Positions 47,811 to 60,323 of a DNA stretch of 64,000 bases are shown piece after piece. This stretch comes from Struthidea cinerea (taxonomy: Eukaryota; Chordata; Aves; Passeriformes; Corcoracidae). The stretch is taken from NCBI GenBank assembly GCA_013397865.1, contig VZTI01005024.1, forward strand, positions 824,791-888,790, in the 5' to 3' direction. The notes beneath the pieces were generated by a model that saw only the letters and a program-made list of their open reading frames with translations, had not been told where the DNA came from and ran no database searches. The translations under genes were made by a program, and so were the position numbers. Numbering within the stretch: position 1 is the stretch's first letter; each line of letters begins with the position of its first letter.

Positions 47811-50800
47811 ACTTTTTAGATGTGACGATAAGGCTTTGTTTTAAAGATATAGAGAAGTGCATAATTATCCTGGGGTTACATTCTACTCAGATTGTCGATT
47901 ATCCTATATTTACAGTATTATTATATGGCTACTGGGCTCAGTATTGTGTTACCATAATTTCAAAAAAAAGTCTTTGCTCTTTGCTTTATGACAAGTATTA
48001 GACAATGCCAATGTTAATTTTTTCTACTTTCCTATTAATTGCAGTGGATTTAAGATTTTTTTTTTGACTGTGAAGAAGGAACTGTCTTTTTGTACTAAAT
48101 CATATTGTGATTTTTCAAAAATAAAATTACATGGGCCCAGATTCTTAAATGGCATTTGGATACAAAAAAGCTCAATTAAGCCAAATGTAATTTTTAAATT
48201 TCTAGAATGGGTACCAAAGAGTATAGTTTATGAGAAGAGTGAGACATTCCAATGAAGATACTGTCCCTCTCATAGGCTAGACTAGAAGGGGAGATATTGG
48301 TGGTCTCATCTACTTTTCTCAGGGTGGAATCATCTGCTCCCAGGAAGTAGTGCTGTCTAATGAGGTCCTGATTTTTAACTGACAGCCTTGGGAGCTCATT
48401 TTTCTTGCCTGAATAACAATCCAAGTGTAGCAACTTATTTGTGATTGAACTTTCCAAGAAAGTTATCAACTCAAATTGCAACTGGGATGGAAAATTACTA
48501 TGACAAAAGCCTCCTGTGGCCCTATAAACAGCAGTCCTAAGTGAGACCCTTTAAGGTCTCCTGGACCACAGCGGGCTGTGACTGGCAATCTTCCCCTGAG
48601 TGTGACACCCTTCAAAGCCAGTGAACCCTCAAGTTTGCTATACTTGGAGGACTGCCACCAAATGATGCCAACAGAGCCTGGGCTGATACTCCCACTCCGC
48701 AAGGCTCAACCCTTTTTTCCTTGAGAAGGTGCAAAGGTATCTGTTGTGAGTACTTCACTGAAATCAAGGGGAATTTTTCACAGATATACCTTGTACATAC
48801 TCCTCTAGGTCTGTGTGTGCAAGTGTGAATATGTTATAGTAAAAGTACTTCGTATGTTAGTCTCAAAGACTCTTAAAATGATTCTTATCACTACCACACA
48901 GCAAAATTTTACCAGTGAGTTATTTTGTGGGTGAAAAAGGGCAAAGCAGTATTTATATTGCTGTGAAACCCTGAACAACCCTTGAAACTATTTTCATTAA
49001 AAGGCTGAACATGTTATGGTAGCTCTGTTATTTCAGTGGTGATTACAGTATATAAAAACCTGTAAAAAACATTATCATGGGCATCAGGATCTGTTGTATC
49101 TAGTGAAAGGATGCAGAAAAAGTTCCATGCATACAGGCCTTCAAGAGATACCCTCAGTAGCGAAACTCACCTGAGATCTGCTATACTCATTTTTTTCACC
49201 CAGGCAAAGAAAGCTGGAGAACCGTTCTTCCCTCTAGCTCCTGCCCAATACAAATAACTCTGCTGAAATTACATCGGTGCTAGCGTTGCTTGGAGGGGGA
49301 GTTAGTTCCAAAATGCTCAACATGTTTTTTACCTAAACCTTTTATAAATCCAGTGTCCTACCCAGGCTCTTAATCAAGGCTTGCCCATGTATATGCTGTT
49401 TTATAGTTTATAAAAAAGGAAACAGTCTTTGACGTATGTGTATGTATCTTTTTTATATCTCTCTATGTAAATACATATAAGTTTATGTGCATTTTTCTTG
49501 TATCTGCAGGTACGTATCAGGCAGTGGCTGATCTTAACTAGAAAATGCTCCATTGTAATTGAAAACTTGCTGTCAGACACCTTAGTATCATGTGTCTAAT
49601 CCACTCAAACTGCAAGACAGTATGTCCTGGGGCTCCCTGATAGGTTTCAACTGGTACCTTTCAGAAGCATCCTGCCTGCTGTCACCCTGGAGCTGCCGAG
49701 GTCTGGTATAAGTGACAAAAGGGGCCAAGGCAAATCTGAGCTTCCGGGGAACCTTTCGGCTAATCTGTAACAATGTATTTCCAAAACATTTCGTTTCATT
49801 AGACTGGAGGATGATCAGACCTAAGATAATTTTTTACGTGTATTCAAAGTTGCAGTTTTTCCCATTCTTACTGTGGCAGCAGACCAATACTTCAGTGTAA
49901 AATGTCAATGAGCTGTGAGGACCAGAGACAATGTGCCTATTTGGTGAGATTTAAATAAGGCTTACTGCATTGTTTTAAAAATCCACTTGGGTTGTTAATT
50001 CCATCTCTTCTTAACCCGGCTGTTTGGATGTGGTGTTTTTTGGGAATGACGTCAGCCAGCTGGTATAGTAAATGATGAAGAGTAAGAGTTGGACCTTCCT
50101 ACTCTCACTGGATACTGTTTCTTTTAGAAAAAGCCAAATATATGAGACACATTCCTTGTATGCTGAGCCAACCTGCCCCTCTCTGCAGACCAGTCAAATC
50201 CATGTGCACAGTGAAAAGCACAAAGCTGCCCTGTGAAGGAGTGGGAATCTCTTCCCAAGGAGTGGTATCGGTCTCTGCAACTGTTCAAATGATTCAGGCA
50301 GTGAGAGAGCCATGACTCACAGCACTGTTGCTGGAGCAGCCCAGTTTTCCTAATGGTGAATGTCTGACTTGCTAGGTATGATTCCTCCAGAAGACGTGTG
50401 ATGTAGGATATTGGAGAGATAGCACAGGATGTGTGTGGGTGTTACAGATGGCACAGGAGTGTGTGTGCAGGGTTAGAGCATGTGGAGCCTTAGGGTTTGC
50501 TATGCCCCATATTTAACAACAACCACAAAAAATAAAAGCCTTTCTGCACTAATGATCTTGTAACAGTAGCTTTGGCTCTGTGCCCTTCTCTACTGTTCTC
50601 TACTGTGCGTCCTTTTCAGACCTGCAGTAAAGGGAATGCAGTCTCCATCTTCACCAGAATTTGCTTTTGGAAGCTATTTAAAAAGGCTGATTGATGTATC
50701 AGCAAGACTGGGGAATATTCAAGTGATGTAGCATATGTTCATGGTGTCACTAAGTCTCCCAGCGGAATCAAAATCCTTGTGATAAAGTTAGTATTTTTTT

Positions 50801-53767
50801 TCCACTTGAATCAATTGCTAAGATGAGGAAGTTGTACAAGCCCTACAGCTGTGTTTTTGGAAAGAATGTGCATTTTACAATTTCCTTGGACAATAAATAC
50901 TCCGCAAGACTTTCCAATGCTTTTCTAAAACAAGCTGTTCAAATATTCACAAAACATTTCAAAATGAGAATTACTTTAAAACATTAAAACTGCAAAACAT
51001 GGCAGGAAAGTCAGTGGCCTAGATGCAGATGTTTGATTCTGTAGGGTACCCAAGACAACATCCACACAGGGCTGGAAGATGTGGCAAACAGAAAAGACCT
51101 GTAGTTGACCCAAACTCTTCTAACGAGTAGTCAGGGTACTTTATGTTTACTTTTGTGGTAAGTGCCCTGTTTTTAGGCCACTGAATTCCTTTCTGGTTCA
51201 GCTGATGTGAATTGTCTCACCAATCCACATCTCACAGAGGCTGTGTTACAAACAGCTTGCAGAAATGTTACCCTGCCCTCACTCTGCTCAACTTGTTCTC
51301 TCCTCTGTGCTCTGTGCTCACTAGGACTGCACCTCTGGCTCCAGCTTCACTTTAAGCCTCTGTTTACATCTCCCTGTTCAGTTTCTTTCCTTTGCTAAAG
51401 GAGGCAGATTGCAAGAAGTCATTGGAGTTCTTGAAAAATTCTTGTGGGTGCTTTGGAGGAACACTGGAATAACTTGAGGGTTTATTACTTTCCAGCTGAA
51501 GCTTGGCTACTCTGCCTGATCTGTGTATGAAAATCTTACTCAGGTTATATGTCATCCTGGAGTACTTTTTTGTCCACACAAGACAAAATACCATGTCAGT
51601 ACCTCATCTGAAAAGCCTGAGCTTTGCTCTGGATTGGCCAAAACTTATAAAAGCAAGCAAGAATGTTAGCTGACCTAGAGAGCTGTGTGCAGCTACAAGC
51701 TGCAGCTGCCTCTGGGGGTTTTGTAATGAGAGAACCTGTTCTGCATTACAATGAATGACTGGGGGCATGATATTTCATTGAACAGGTATAATACACCTGT
51801 GCACTCTTTTATTTCAAACTGTAGAGTGAATCTGAGCAGGTAAATAAAACAAAGCTAACTGGAAGCTCTTCTTGGCCTGATCTAGTCTGTCTGGATCCCT
51901 GCCTAAGCAGCTCCTGTTCAATACAGAAAAGTGGCCTGGGCACCTATCCTGGGTCCAAAACATAATCCTTTTGTTTGTGTTGGGATATGCTCAAATCCTA
52001 CCCTACAAGGTACTGTTTACGCTTTTTCTTCTGCTTGAAAGTCTAGATAATATGGGTGATTTAGTGGGTTCAGGCTTTTGGAAAAGTATGCCCTTGTATA
52101 TTTATTTTTGTCACAACAGTGTTGCATTTTGCTAAGTAAACATTACAAGGCTGTTCAGTCTGCTCTCTGTGACTACGAGGATGCAAAAGGAACCATAAGT
52201 CTTTGCAAAGCGAATGTTCAGTGGATTTCCCAGTTGCTTCTTGTACCAACTACTTCATCTCATCATTTTCTCAGAGGAGACACAGTATGTGATTCACTGA
52301 AGTCGTTCACAACATTTTATATTGACTCGCACCTTTGCAAATTGTATGAAAATTCATGCAGTGTCAGAATTAGCTAGTAATTCTTAATGCTGCCTGTACA
52401 ACTCCATTTGGCATTTTATAAATTGATTTAAGATTCCAGAGAGATTCAAGTGAAAAAGCTATTAAGCTAGTCCTTTCTTAAAAAATGTAAAATTGCTGAC
52501 AAAGCTTTTCTCTTTCCAAATACATGAACACATATATGAAGAATTTCCTTGCTATTCTAAAGTAATGCAAAACTCTGGAATTATTTGATAAAATTCATTG
52601 TAGTTAATGTTGTTGAAAATGTCTGTTACAAAAAAATGACCCAGTTGACACTATAATTATTTTCAAATTGTATTTACCATGACTATGTTGACATCTGCTG
52701 TTCCTTCTTTTCCAGGTGACATCCTTTCCTCTGTTCATAAAGGGAAGATTTTAGTCATATTCTGTAAACAGATTTTAAATATACAATTTGTAGTGCACTT
52801 TTTGTTGCCAAAACTAAGATTTTATTTCTGTGAAATACATCAAAAATATCTGGAAGATAATTGAGTTTTTTAAAAGACAAAGTTTTTTGAAGTAATTGCC
52901 CTATAGGAAAGAAAACTAAATTACAACATTAAATGTTTTCAAATGAAGCAAATTTGGTGTACGTAATATTCGAAGAAAACATCATAGAAACTTTTAGTCA
53001 AATCCGTTTCTCACGGTATTGTCCTGTATCCTAAACTGTTTGGTTAGGGCAAGCTAGGGGAGACGCCCGTAGATACAAGAGGGCATGTTGACATCATCAA
53101 GAGCAAACTTTGACAATACAATTGTCTGCAATATTTTGACCTGAGTTGTGCAGATCAGGCAGCGTCCTTTCCTCGGTGCAGCCTGCAGGCACCATGCAAT
53201 GGACTGATGGGATGAATTCATAATGTCTGCTTCTGACATATCCCACATCTTTTTGAACCTGCATAAGGGCTGTCAGAGGTGTCTCACTGTGTCAGCAACC
53301 TGGTCTTCTCGTTCAGTTGGATTTTTGATAGATATGACAACTCATGATTGATTGTGTAACTTTTACAGTGCAGATTCCCCTCCCCTTCTCCACCTCGTCA
53401 ACTTAAGAAAGAAGATGAAAATATTTAGGGGCTGTTGTTTATAATGGCCTTGCTTTAAATTGGTACTCCTTTTCTCAGTTGCCTAAAGTAAAGTGAAATA
53501 CCAGAATGCTGAGTAGTTCTTCTTAGTGGGTTGTTTTGGGGAGTTGAATGAATACAAAATATGTGCACACAATGAACATCATAGGGGTTGTAGCAGCTTT
53601 AAATATATTATTTTAAAGGAAAATTAAGTCCTAGAATATAATCTCATATTCCAGGGCTGGCTACAAACGAATTATTAATGTTGATTTACACTCTCTTCCC
53701 TCTCCTTGAGGCTGCATAAAAATTGTTCCGGCTGCTAAATGAGGGCACTGCAAAGTATTAATAATGA

Positions 53768-53787
53768 GGGGGGGGAGGGAGGGAGGG
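53768..53787 (+). repeat. G-tract run, predicted G-quadruplex
   Basis: Eight G are followed by three GGG runs, each separated by a single A. This meets the standard four-tract quadruplex pattern with one-base loops, a class usually predicted to be very stable. It also belongs to a short GGGA microsatellite reaching about 53790. Confidence 0.93.
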
Positions 53788-55235
53788 AGATAAACATCTT
53801 GTTTCAAAAGACTGTTATAATGACTTTTTGAGAGAAAGGAATAGCAACACCAGCCAGTTAATGAAAAGCAAAACAAAAAGCTTTCTGTAAGTAGCAGTGG
53901 ACAACTTAAAGAGAAAACAAAGAAGCTTCACATTTTCAATGTGTATTTTTCAGGGAGATGTTACTGGAGAAAAACTGGAAATTCACAGCATATACCAAGC
54001 ATGATATATTGAACAGCAGTCCTCCTTGACTAGCCTCCTGTTTCTCTATTTACCACTATAAATTGAAACCTGGCTTCTGCTTATGTTGCTATCGCTAAAA
54101 CTTAAAATGGCTTGAAATCAGATAACAGTGACCAGAATAATCTAAATAACAGTGTTTCCTATTCTGAGCCACCATCAGGCTCTTTTTCTTTTTTTTTCCC
54201 TCCCATTGTTTGCCTCACTCTTTTGCTGAACACGTGTTCTTTACTTATCTCTGTGGCCCAGAGAGTAAGAGGACAGGCACTGAGAACAGAGCAGGCTGGA
54301 CAGCACGGAGGGCTGGGTGTAACCCCATTGCACCATGCCAGAGAAAGCTTTCTGCACTGGCTGTAGCCAAAGGGGGAGGCAATACAGGTTGATTCATGAT
54401 GGAAACTTTTGAACTGGCACAGGTTTGTGGGACCCACACGGTGATTCTGATCTTGATCGAGGTGCTACTGCATTACTTAAAAAAGAAAGAGAGGAACTGA
54501 TAGCATTTCAGAATGAGAGAAACACATCTAATGTATTAGAGCCAGTCAATTCTGTTCTGTGACTTCTGTCTTATATTCAGTTTGGAATAAATAGATGGAG
54601 ATCTTGCTGCTGCAGTGACCTGACATTTTCAGTGCATTGAAGCTTCTGTAGAAAAAAAGCATGAACTGCAACATCTGTCACCTTGCAGAGACCAAGTGAT
54701 TGAGAACCTTACAGTGCCTTGCCAGATAGATCCTGATGCATCACTGATGCTTTTTCCATTATAACAGATAGCCACTATCAGAAATGATACACAACCAAGA
54801 GGCAGCGTTTCATGTCCTGGATAAATGTGTTTCTTTTGCAGGATGTGGTACTGGTTATTTACTAAATAGGCACTGGCAGTTTTTTTTTTTCCCTAGCCAC
54901 ATTAGAACTTTTTAAAGAGGAATTTTAAATTTTTCTCTAGGATTATAATTTATCCAAAGGGTGACAGAGTAACATATATTTTAATGTTGTTCATATGGAA
55001 ATATATTAATACAAACTGATATCCTCAAAATGCAACTGAACCTGTTAGATGTCACCTTAATTGTTTCAATTAGGCTCTGCATACCCTGCTGCTGGGAAAT
55101 AATCATGCTGTAAAGCTTTCAAAGAGATGACTTCAGTAATGGGTTAAGAAGTAAATCAAAGCACAGTTTTTATCTGCTGCATGCTAGAGGAATTGTTATT
55201 TGAACATTTATAGCTTTTAGATTGCGAAAATTTTA

Positions 55236-55252
55236 ATGACAGCGATTGTCAT
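55236..55252. promoter_or_regulatory. Inverted TGACA-type site pair, MEIS/TGIF-like
   Basis: The sequence atgaca-gcgat-tgtcat has perfect 6-base arms with a 5-base spacer. TGACAG and TGTCA are the core sites of TALE homeodomain proteins (MEIS, PREP, TGIF). It sits in a stretch (about 55070-55290) free of simple repeats. Binding is inferred from motif only. Confidence 0.35.
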
Positions 55253-56631
55253 CTTGTATCTAAGAGGTTTTCTATCAAAGGAAGACTGTTTCTGAAGTGA
55301 ATAGATTTGATGCAGCCATTGCAGAAACAGGCAGGGAAATACATCTTGTGATTCAGAAGGGCTATGATTGATCAGACACAAAAAGTTAAACTAAACTAAG
55401 CACGGAATATAATTCTTCTAGTCTTGAGGATTAAACAGCCCCTCACTCCTGCCTGCTCAAAGCCACAACAACCCACCTAAAGTCACACCCAGAAAAAAAA
55501 TTAGAAATAAAATTAATGATTCAAATTCTGTCAAGAACTTAAGAAAAAATTTGTAGGTTAGTAGTAACTACTGAAATAAGTCTGTCTGGCTTCCTCCTAC
55601 TTTAAGGCTTCAGGATTAAGACAGGGAAGTGAAGACGCACAGCATAACAGATTAGATGACTGGGAGACTCGTAACTTGCCCATTGCCAATAGAAAAATTC
55701 TCCTTTCAACCAAAGACAAGACACCATCTAGTGTCTTGCATCAGAAACCTTTTTTGAGGAAATTTTGGAGAACTTTACTGCAGATTAGTCACTCTTATTA
55801 CAGAGGGGAGCAAATGAGCAAATCAACATCAACTGTTTTCCTTTCTATATACTATATTGATCTTCTCTGTAGTTTCATTTCTTTGTACTCTGCATTGCAC
55901 TATAGGAAAAAAGGCTGGTGAGGATGAGAGTGGGGGTAGGGAGGCAAGTAAGAGAGATTGGAGGTGGCATTCAGAAATGTGAGTCATGAATGCAGAGAAA
56001 TATAGTGAAGAGTTCGTCATGAATAACTTGAGTTCCATGACTCCATAAAATTTTAAGTTACAGCTGAAATGGGATGTATTCACATGCCTATATGATTCCA
56101 CATAAGCTTCCACACCTGCCATAGATCTATAAGCAGCCCTAGATGCAGGTTGATTACTGATGTATTGGGTGTGCTTTTTAAATATCAGGACAGAATGCCT
56201 CTGTTATATGCAGTGGAATGAAAACGCATGTGTTTCCACTTAGCAGAGGTGACAGCCAGTTTTGTGCAAAAAGGTCTTTATTTAACCACTGAAAAGCTAT
56301 ACCACTGTCATAAATCTCTTTGAAATGGTATTGTATTAATTTCTGATAATATCCAGTGTAATATAATTGTGTTCATTTTATTCTGCATTAGCCCTTTTTT
56401 ATATTATGTAATAAGGAAGTTCAATATTCACAGGAAATCTTTGTGCTGCTTCATGTGAAAGTCTTGCTTTCAGGAGAATAATGATGGTTGCTTGATTCTC
56501 CTTAGACTTCCCTCCCTGCAGCTCTATACTTTCACATATTCATCCAGCTTTTCCTTCCTTTGCCTAATATGATATCTATATCAAAAACAGGGGCAGCAGA
56601 TAGATTTCTCTATTCTTCATAATGCAGAAGT

Positions 56632-56755
56632 CTCCTCTCCCTCTCCCTCTCCCNNNNNNNNNNNNNNNNNNNNNNNNNNNNNNNNNNCCCTTGTCCTCTC
56701 CTTTCAGCGCTCCCGCCCCCTCCCCCTCTCCCTCTCCCTCTCCCTTTCCTTCTTC
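56632..56755. repeat. (CCCTCT)n tract containing an assembly gap
   Basis: CCCTCT/CTCCCT hexamer-like units flank a gap of 34 N (56654-56687) on both sides, with a short interruption at 56688-56713. The gap is most likely an unresolved part of the same tract. The complementary strand is GGGAGA-rich, prone to triplex or quadruplex structure and to loss in sequencing. Confidence 0.92.
56654..56687. other. Assembly gap of 34 N
   Basis: There are 34 undetermined bases inside the CCCTCT tract. Real repeat length is unknown. Confidence 0.97.
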
Positions 56756-57120
56756 CCCTCTGCCTCTCTCCATCCTTTGTTTTTTAATTTTCTGTATGGT
56801 TGACAGTTCTTTTTACTGCAGAAGGCAGGTCCCTGTTTCCCCAATATATTTAAAAAACTTCTTAAGAAGCAGAAAAGGCTCTGAATAGATTCTAGATATT
56901 TTTAATATCTTTTTAGTTTGCTTCTATTTTACACAGTTTAAAGAATGACATTCCTTTTCTGTTTGATCTGGAGATGCTACAAAGAAAACTGTGTACTGCA
57001 GTATTTTGACGCATAACTCCGATAAATGAATTATATAAACAGAAGAGGGGAGCTGGGGAGTTGATATTTTTAATGGTTTGGGGGGAAAAGGTATCTTTCA
57101 GAGCTACTGTAGGTATTTCC

Positions 57121-57134
57121 TTTTTTTTTTTTTT
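57121..57134. repeat. Poly-T tract of 14 bases
   Basis: A homopolymer run continues into a pyrimidine tract and an AG at 57147-57148, which together look like a 3' splice acceptor. No exon is supported downstream. Confidence 0.9.
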
Positions 57135-60100
57135 ATTTCTTCTTCCAGGGAAGATTTATAACTTTAAACCCTGGTTGACCAATGGTGAAACAGTGACGTA
57201 ACAGGCTTGGAGTTGAAGGGTGTCATGACTTCTACAGAAAGTCTTGAATTTGGTCTTATCCAGGCCTTTTCTGTACAGCTGACAAGTAGTTTACATTTTG
57301 ATATAGTTTTTTCCATATGCTTTTTTTCTTTTTTTTGCCTTTAACCTGGTTTATTTGATATCGACCTGTTTCTTATACACACCTCTTCAAATGCATGATT
57401 TCACCTTTGACAGTGACAAAGGAAGCAGATTCACCAACTTAGATCAATACATCAAGGTGTTTAAAATATGTCTACATATTTGCTGCACCCATGACTGCTG
57501 GTGATAGTTGCTGGATTCTGGCAGTGGCATTCTACAGTGACTTACAACAATACTGAAAATGATGTCAGCTAAAGAGAAAGTCAGGGAAAAGATTGTCAGG
57601 TTGCTTGGGAAAGGAGAAGTAGAGAAAAGATCATGCAATAGAAATTATTATAAACATCTCTCTAAAATTACCCAGTTGGTAAAGATATAAAGACTGTGTC
57701 TGAACCTAAAAGTTGTTGATTAAAGGATTCATACCTTTGTGTTGTATTAAGCTGATCAGGTGTAGAACTGTATGTCATATTTTTAAAAGCAGAGTAAACT
57801 TAATTCACCCACACCAGTTATTGAAGGGAAATGAGTCAAGATATTCCTTTACAAGACAATCAAGTCCTGAGGCTCCTGAGCAGTTCAGGAATGACTCTGT
57901 GTCAGGATTCTGCATGTAACCAGAGGAGATACTGAGATAGTGGGAGGGCATTAGAAAGAAGACATCAGTACTGCATTTGATACACCCTTGCCCAGTCTAT
58001 ATCCATTCTTCACTGGAGCGGTAGGGCTTGAGGAAATGTCAGGACCTGTATGTGGACCACATTCACTGCTTCTTTAGATCTCTTGGGAAGATGGTATATA
58101 TCTTGTGGACATGTAAAAAGCGTACATGGCCACGAAGAATAGCAGAATAGTCTTATTCACGTCAGAAATGTCCTTTATAAAAATATGTTTGGATGAGTTT
58201 GAAACGTCTTTAAAATAGAAATTGCAGAGAGGAAAACTAAAAGGAAGAGCTGGATCCAGCGTCTGAGGCTTGTCAACCAAGCAAAGAAGAGACAGAACAA
58301 ACAGAAAATTTGCTGTTTACAAACAGAAAGCCAAGAAACAGGAAGCTACAAATGGGCTACAATGGATCCTGTATAGATGCTATACAATGTTGCATTGGCA
58401 GAACTGAAGGAATGGAGGATTCTGAATGCATTTTACCTTAAAATTGTTTACTTCCAGCATGCTCTGTCTTTGGAATTAGATCTCATGCACATCTATCCAC
58501 CTTTTCTTCCTCCATCAACTTATTGCGAATACTTTTTTCACAGGTTGCTCAATCTGGTTCATGTCCACTGTCTATCTGATCCTTTTGAATTCTGCAAGCT
58601 TGAATGACCAGTTCTATGGCTATTATAGGAGCTGTTTGACATGGTCTCAGACTAGCCTTCTATGTATAGCCTGGATCACTCAATGTAAGAGGTGAAACTG
58701 GATAGTAAACTCACTTTTGTTTCCTGGAAGAGAGCTTTGACTACAGGGGTTTAACACGAGAAACATGTTTAAATGGAAAGAAATGAATTTTCCATATTTT
58801 TTTCCCAGATACTTGATTTTAACATTAAACATGCTCAGAACACATTGATTACACTCAGAATCCCATGGTCTCTGATACAAGGAAATCTCATTCATGAATT
58901 TTGGATTTATATGGGAAGAAGATTAAAGCTGCATGTTCGGGTCAGTTAAGATGATTGGACCAGTACCAGAATTTCACATGCCTAAGAAACTTTGAGTTGA
59001 AAATATGACATGACAAAAAGGATTGAAACTGATGGATTGAGGTTTTATGGGTTATTCTATGACAATTAAGCACTTAGAAATGAGAGAACATAAAATATGT
59101 GCCTCTTCATCCTTGTTAAGCTCACCTTAGAAAGTCCTAGAAAAGAGCATGTTTGAAAGTAGAGGGATGTTGATTTAGACTGAAAAGAAAGTTCATAAAT
59201 TCCCAAGGAAGGAGAACAGATTAGGGTCATGTCAGAAGACGTTTGTGAATTACTCAAGAAGCACATGCAAGGAGATGAAGGGAAGAACACTCACAGAAAC
59301 AGTCACATGAAGTTTTAGCTGGGAAGAATTTGCCAACTGATGTTTAGAAGAGTGTTCTGAGCACCAGAAAAGTGACCCACTGTATTTCCAGCCAGAATGG
59401 CTTTTGGGTTTCCAATTAATGCAGCTAACCATGTGATAAATCTGCCAGAAAGGTGCACTACTTGTTCCTCTGAGTTCTATGATTTTTGGATAGGTGACTC
59501 TTCTCATCATCAAACATCTGCAAATTACTGCTTATTCTAGTATTTCGTGTTGGTATTTTCAGAACACCTTGTCACGAAGGTGACACAGGTTGCATGGGAG
59601 AGAAACATTTATGAGGATCCTGGTACGACAGCTTCTAGAGCCCTGGTTTGATCTCATATGGGAAAATAAAATGTCAGATGCTGGTAGGGTATCAAATGCA
59701 GCTGAAAGTTCCAAACATGAAGCCATGTCTGCTGTCTGAAGAGCACATTTCTGCACACATCCAGTTAAGGTCCGGAATACTGTCAATAAAGATATCAAAG
59801 GACATACCTTTTGATATTTTGCTTGGAAGCTATAATATAACACGAGCCAGAAATCAGTTCCTATCCTCACTAAAAGCACAGACAGCTGGCTGTAGGAATG
59901 CAGCTGAGAGTATCAGTGAAAATACACAAGTTATGGGAAAACACAAAGGGAGGGAAGGTTAACATCCTCTCACTCTATTACAGACAAAAATGAAAGCAAT
60001 TTTCCTCAGGTCATGATCCCAGTGCCTGTAAGCTGACATAACTCAGAGCAGGCAGGACCTACACCCATTTCCACAAGGAAAGCAGCAGGTACACTGGTCA

Positions 60101-60238
60101 ACTTGGAATAAGTGCTCTGTGACCATGAAAGATAACCTACTGTATATCATTAGTGAGAAAATAAGGATGAGTGTGTTGTGCAATGCGGTGTACTTGAATT
60201 GGGGAAACAGAGTCAAAAGAAGCAGTACAGACACTTAA

Positions 60239-60323
60239 CATCCATCCATCCATCCATCCATCCATCCATCCATCCATCCATCCAGCCATCCATCCATCCA
60301 TTCTTCCATCCCTCCATCCCTCC
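60239..60323. repeat. (CATC)n tetranucleotide microsatellite
   Basis: Perfect CATC units run from 60239 to 60284 (about 11.5 units), then decay through single-base changes to 60323. Open frames with repeated His-Pro-Ser-Ile or Asp-Gly-Trp-Met translations across it are artefacts of the repeat. Confidence 0.96.

Larger units (their letters stand above)
40185..53766. other. Mostly unique stretch with candidate regulatory blocks, no gene recognised
   Basis: No coding gene can be supported. Poly-T-rich DNA occupies about 45619-45697. Three blocks (42.78-43.03, 44.39-45.0 and 47.69-47.88 kb) are listed separately as possible regulatory DNA. A minus-strand frame at 41577-41837 encodes a hydrophobic run and is discussed as a finding. 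The sequence near 48.5-48.7 kb is richer in G and C than its neighbours, without a known identity. Confidence 0.6.
53788..60238. other. Unique AT-rich stretch, no gene recognised
   Basis: No gene or transposon is recognised. Apart from the CCCTCT tract with a gap at 56632 and T-rich runs at 54879 and 57121, the sequence is unique. Open frames are under about 105 codons with no known domain. The part at 55.07-55.29 kb resembles regulatory DNA and is listed separately. Confidence 0.65.

Noticed and set aside
48466..48702. G+C-richer block with a 78-codon minus-strand frame
   Set aside because: I could not match it to a protein or repeat family; nothing beyond composition supports a feature.
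57135..57200. Textbook-like 3' splice acceptor after the poly-T, followed by a short open frame
   Set aside because: The acceptor arises from a T-rich tract, the frame ends after about 17 codons, and there is no matching donor or recognisable peptide.
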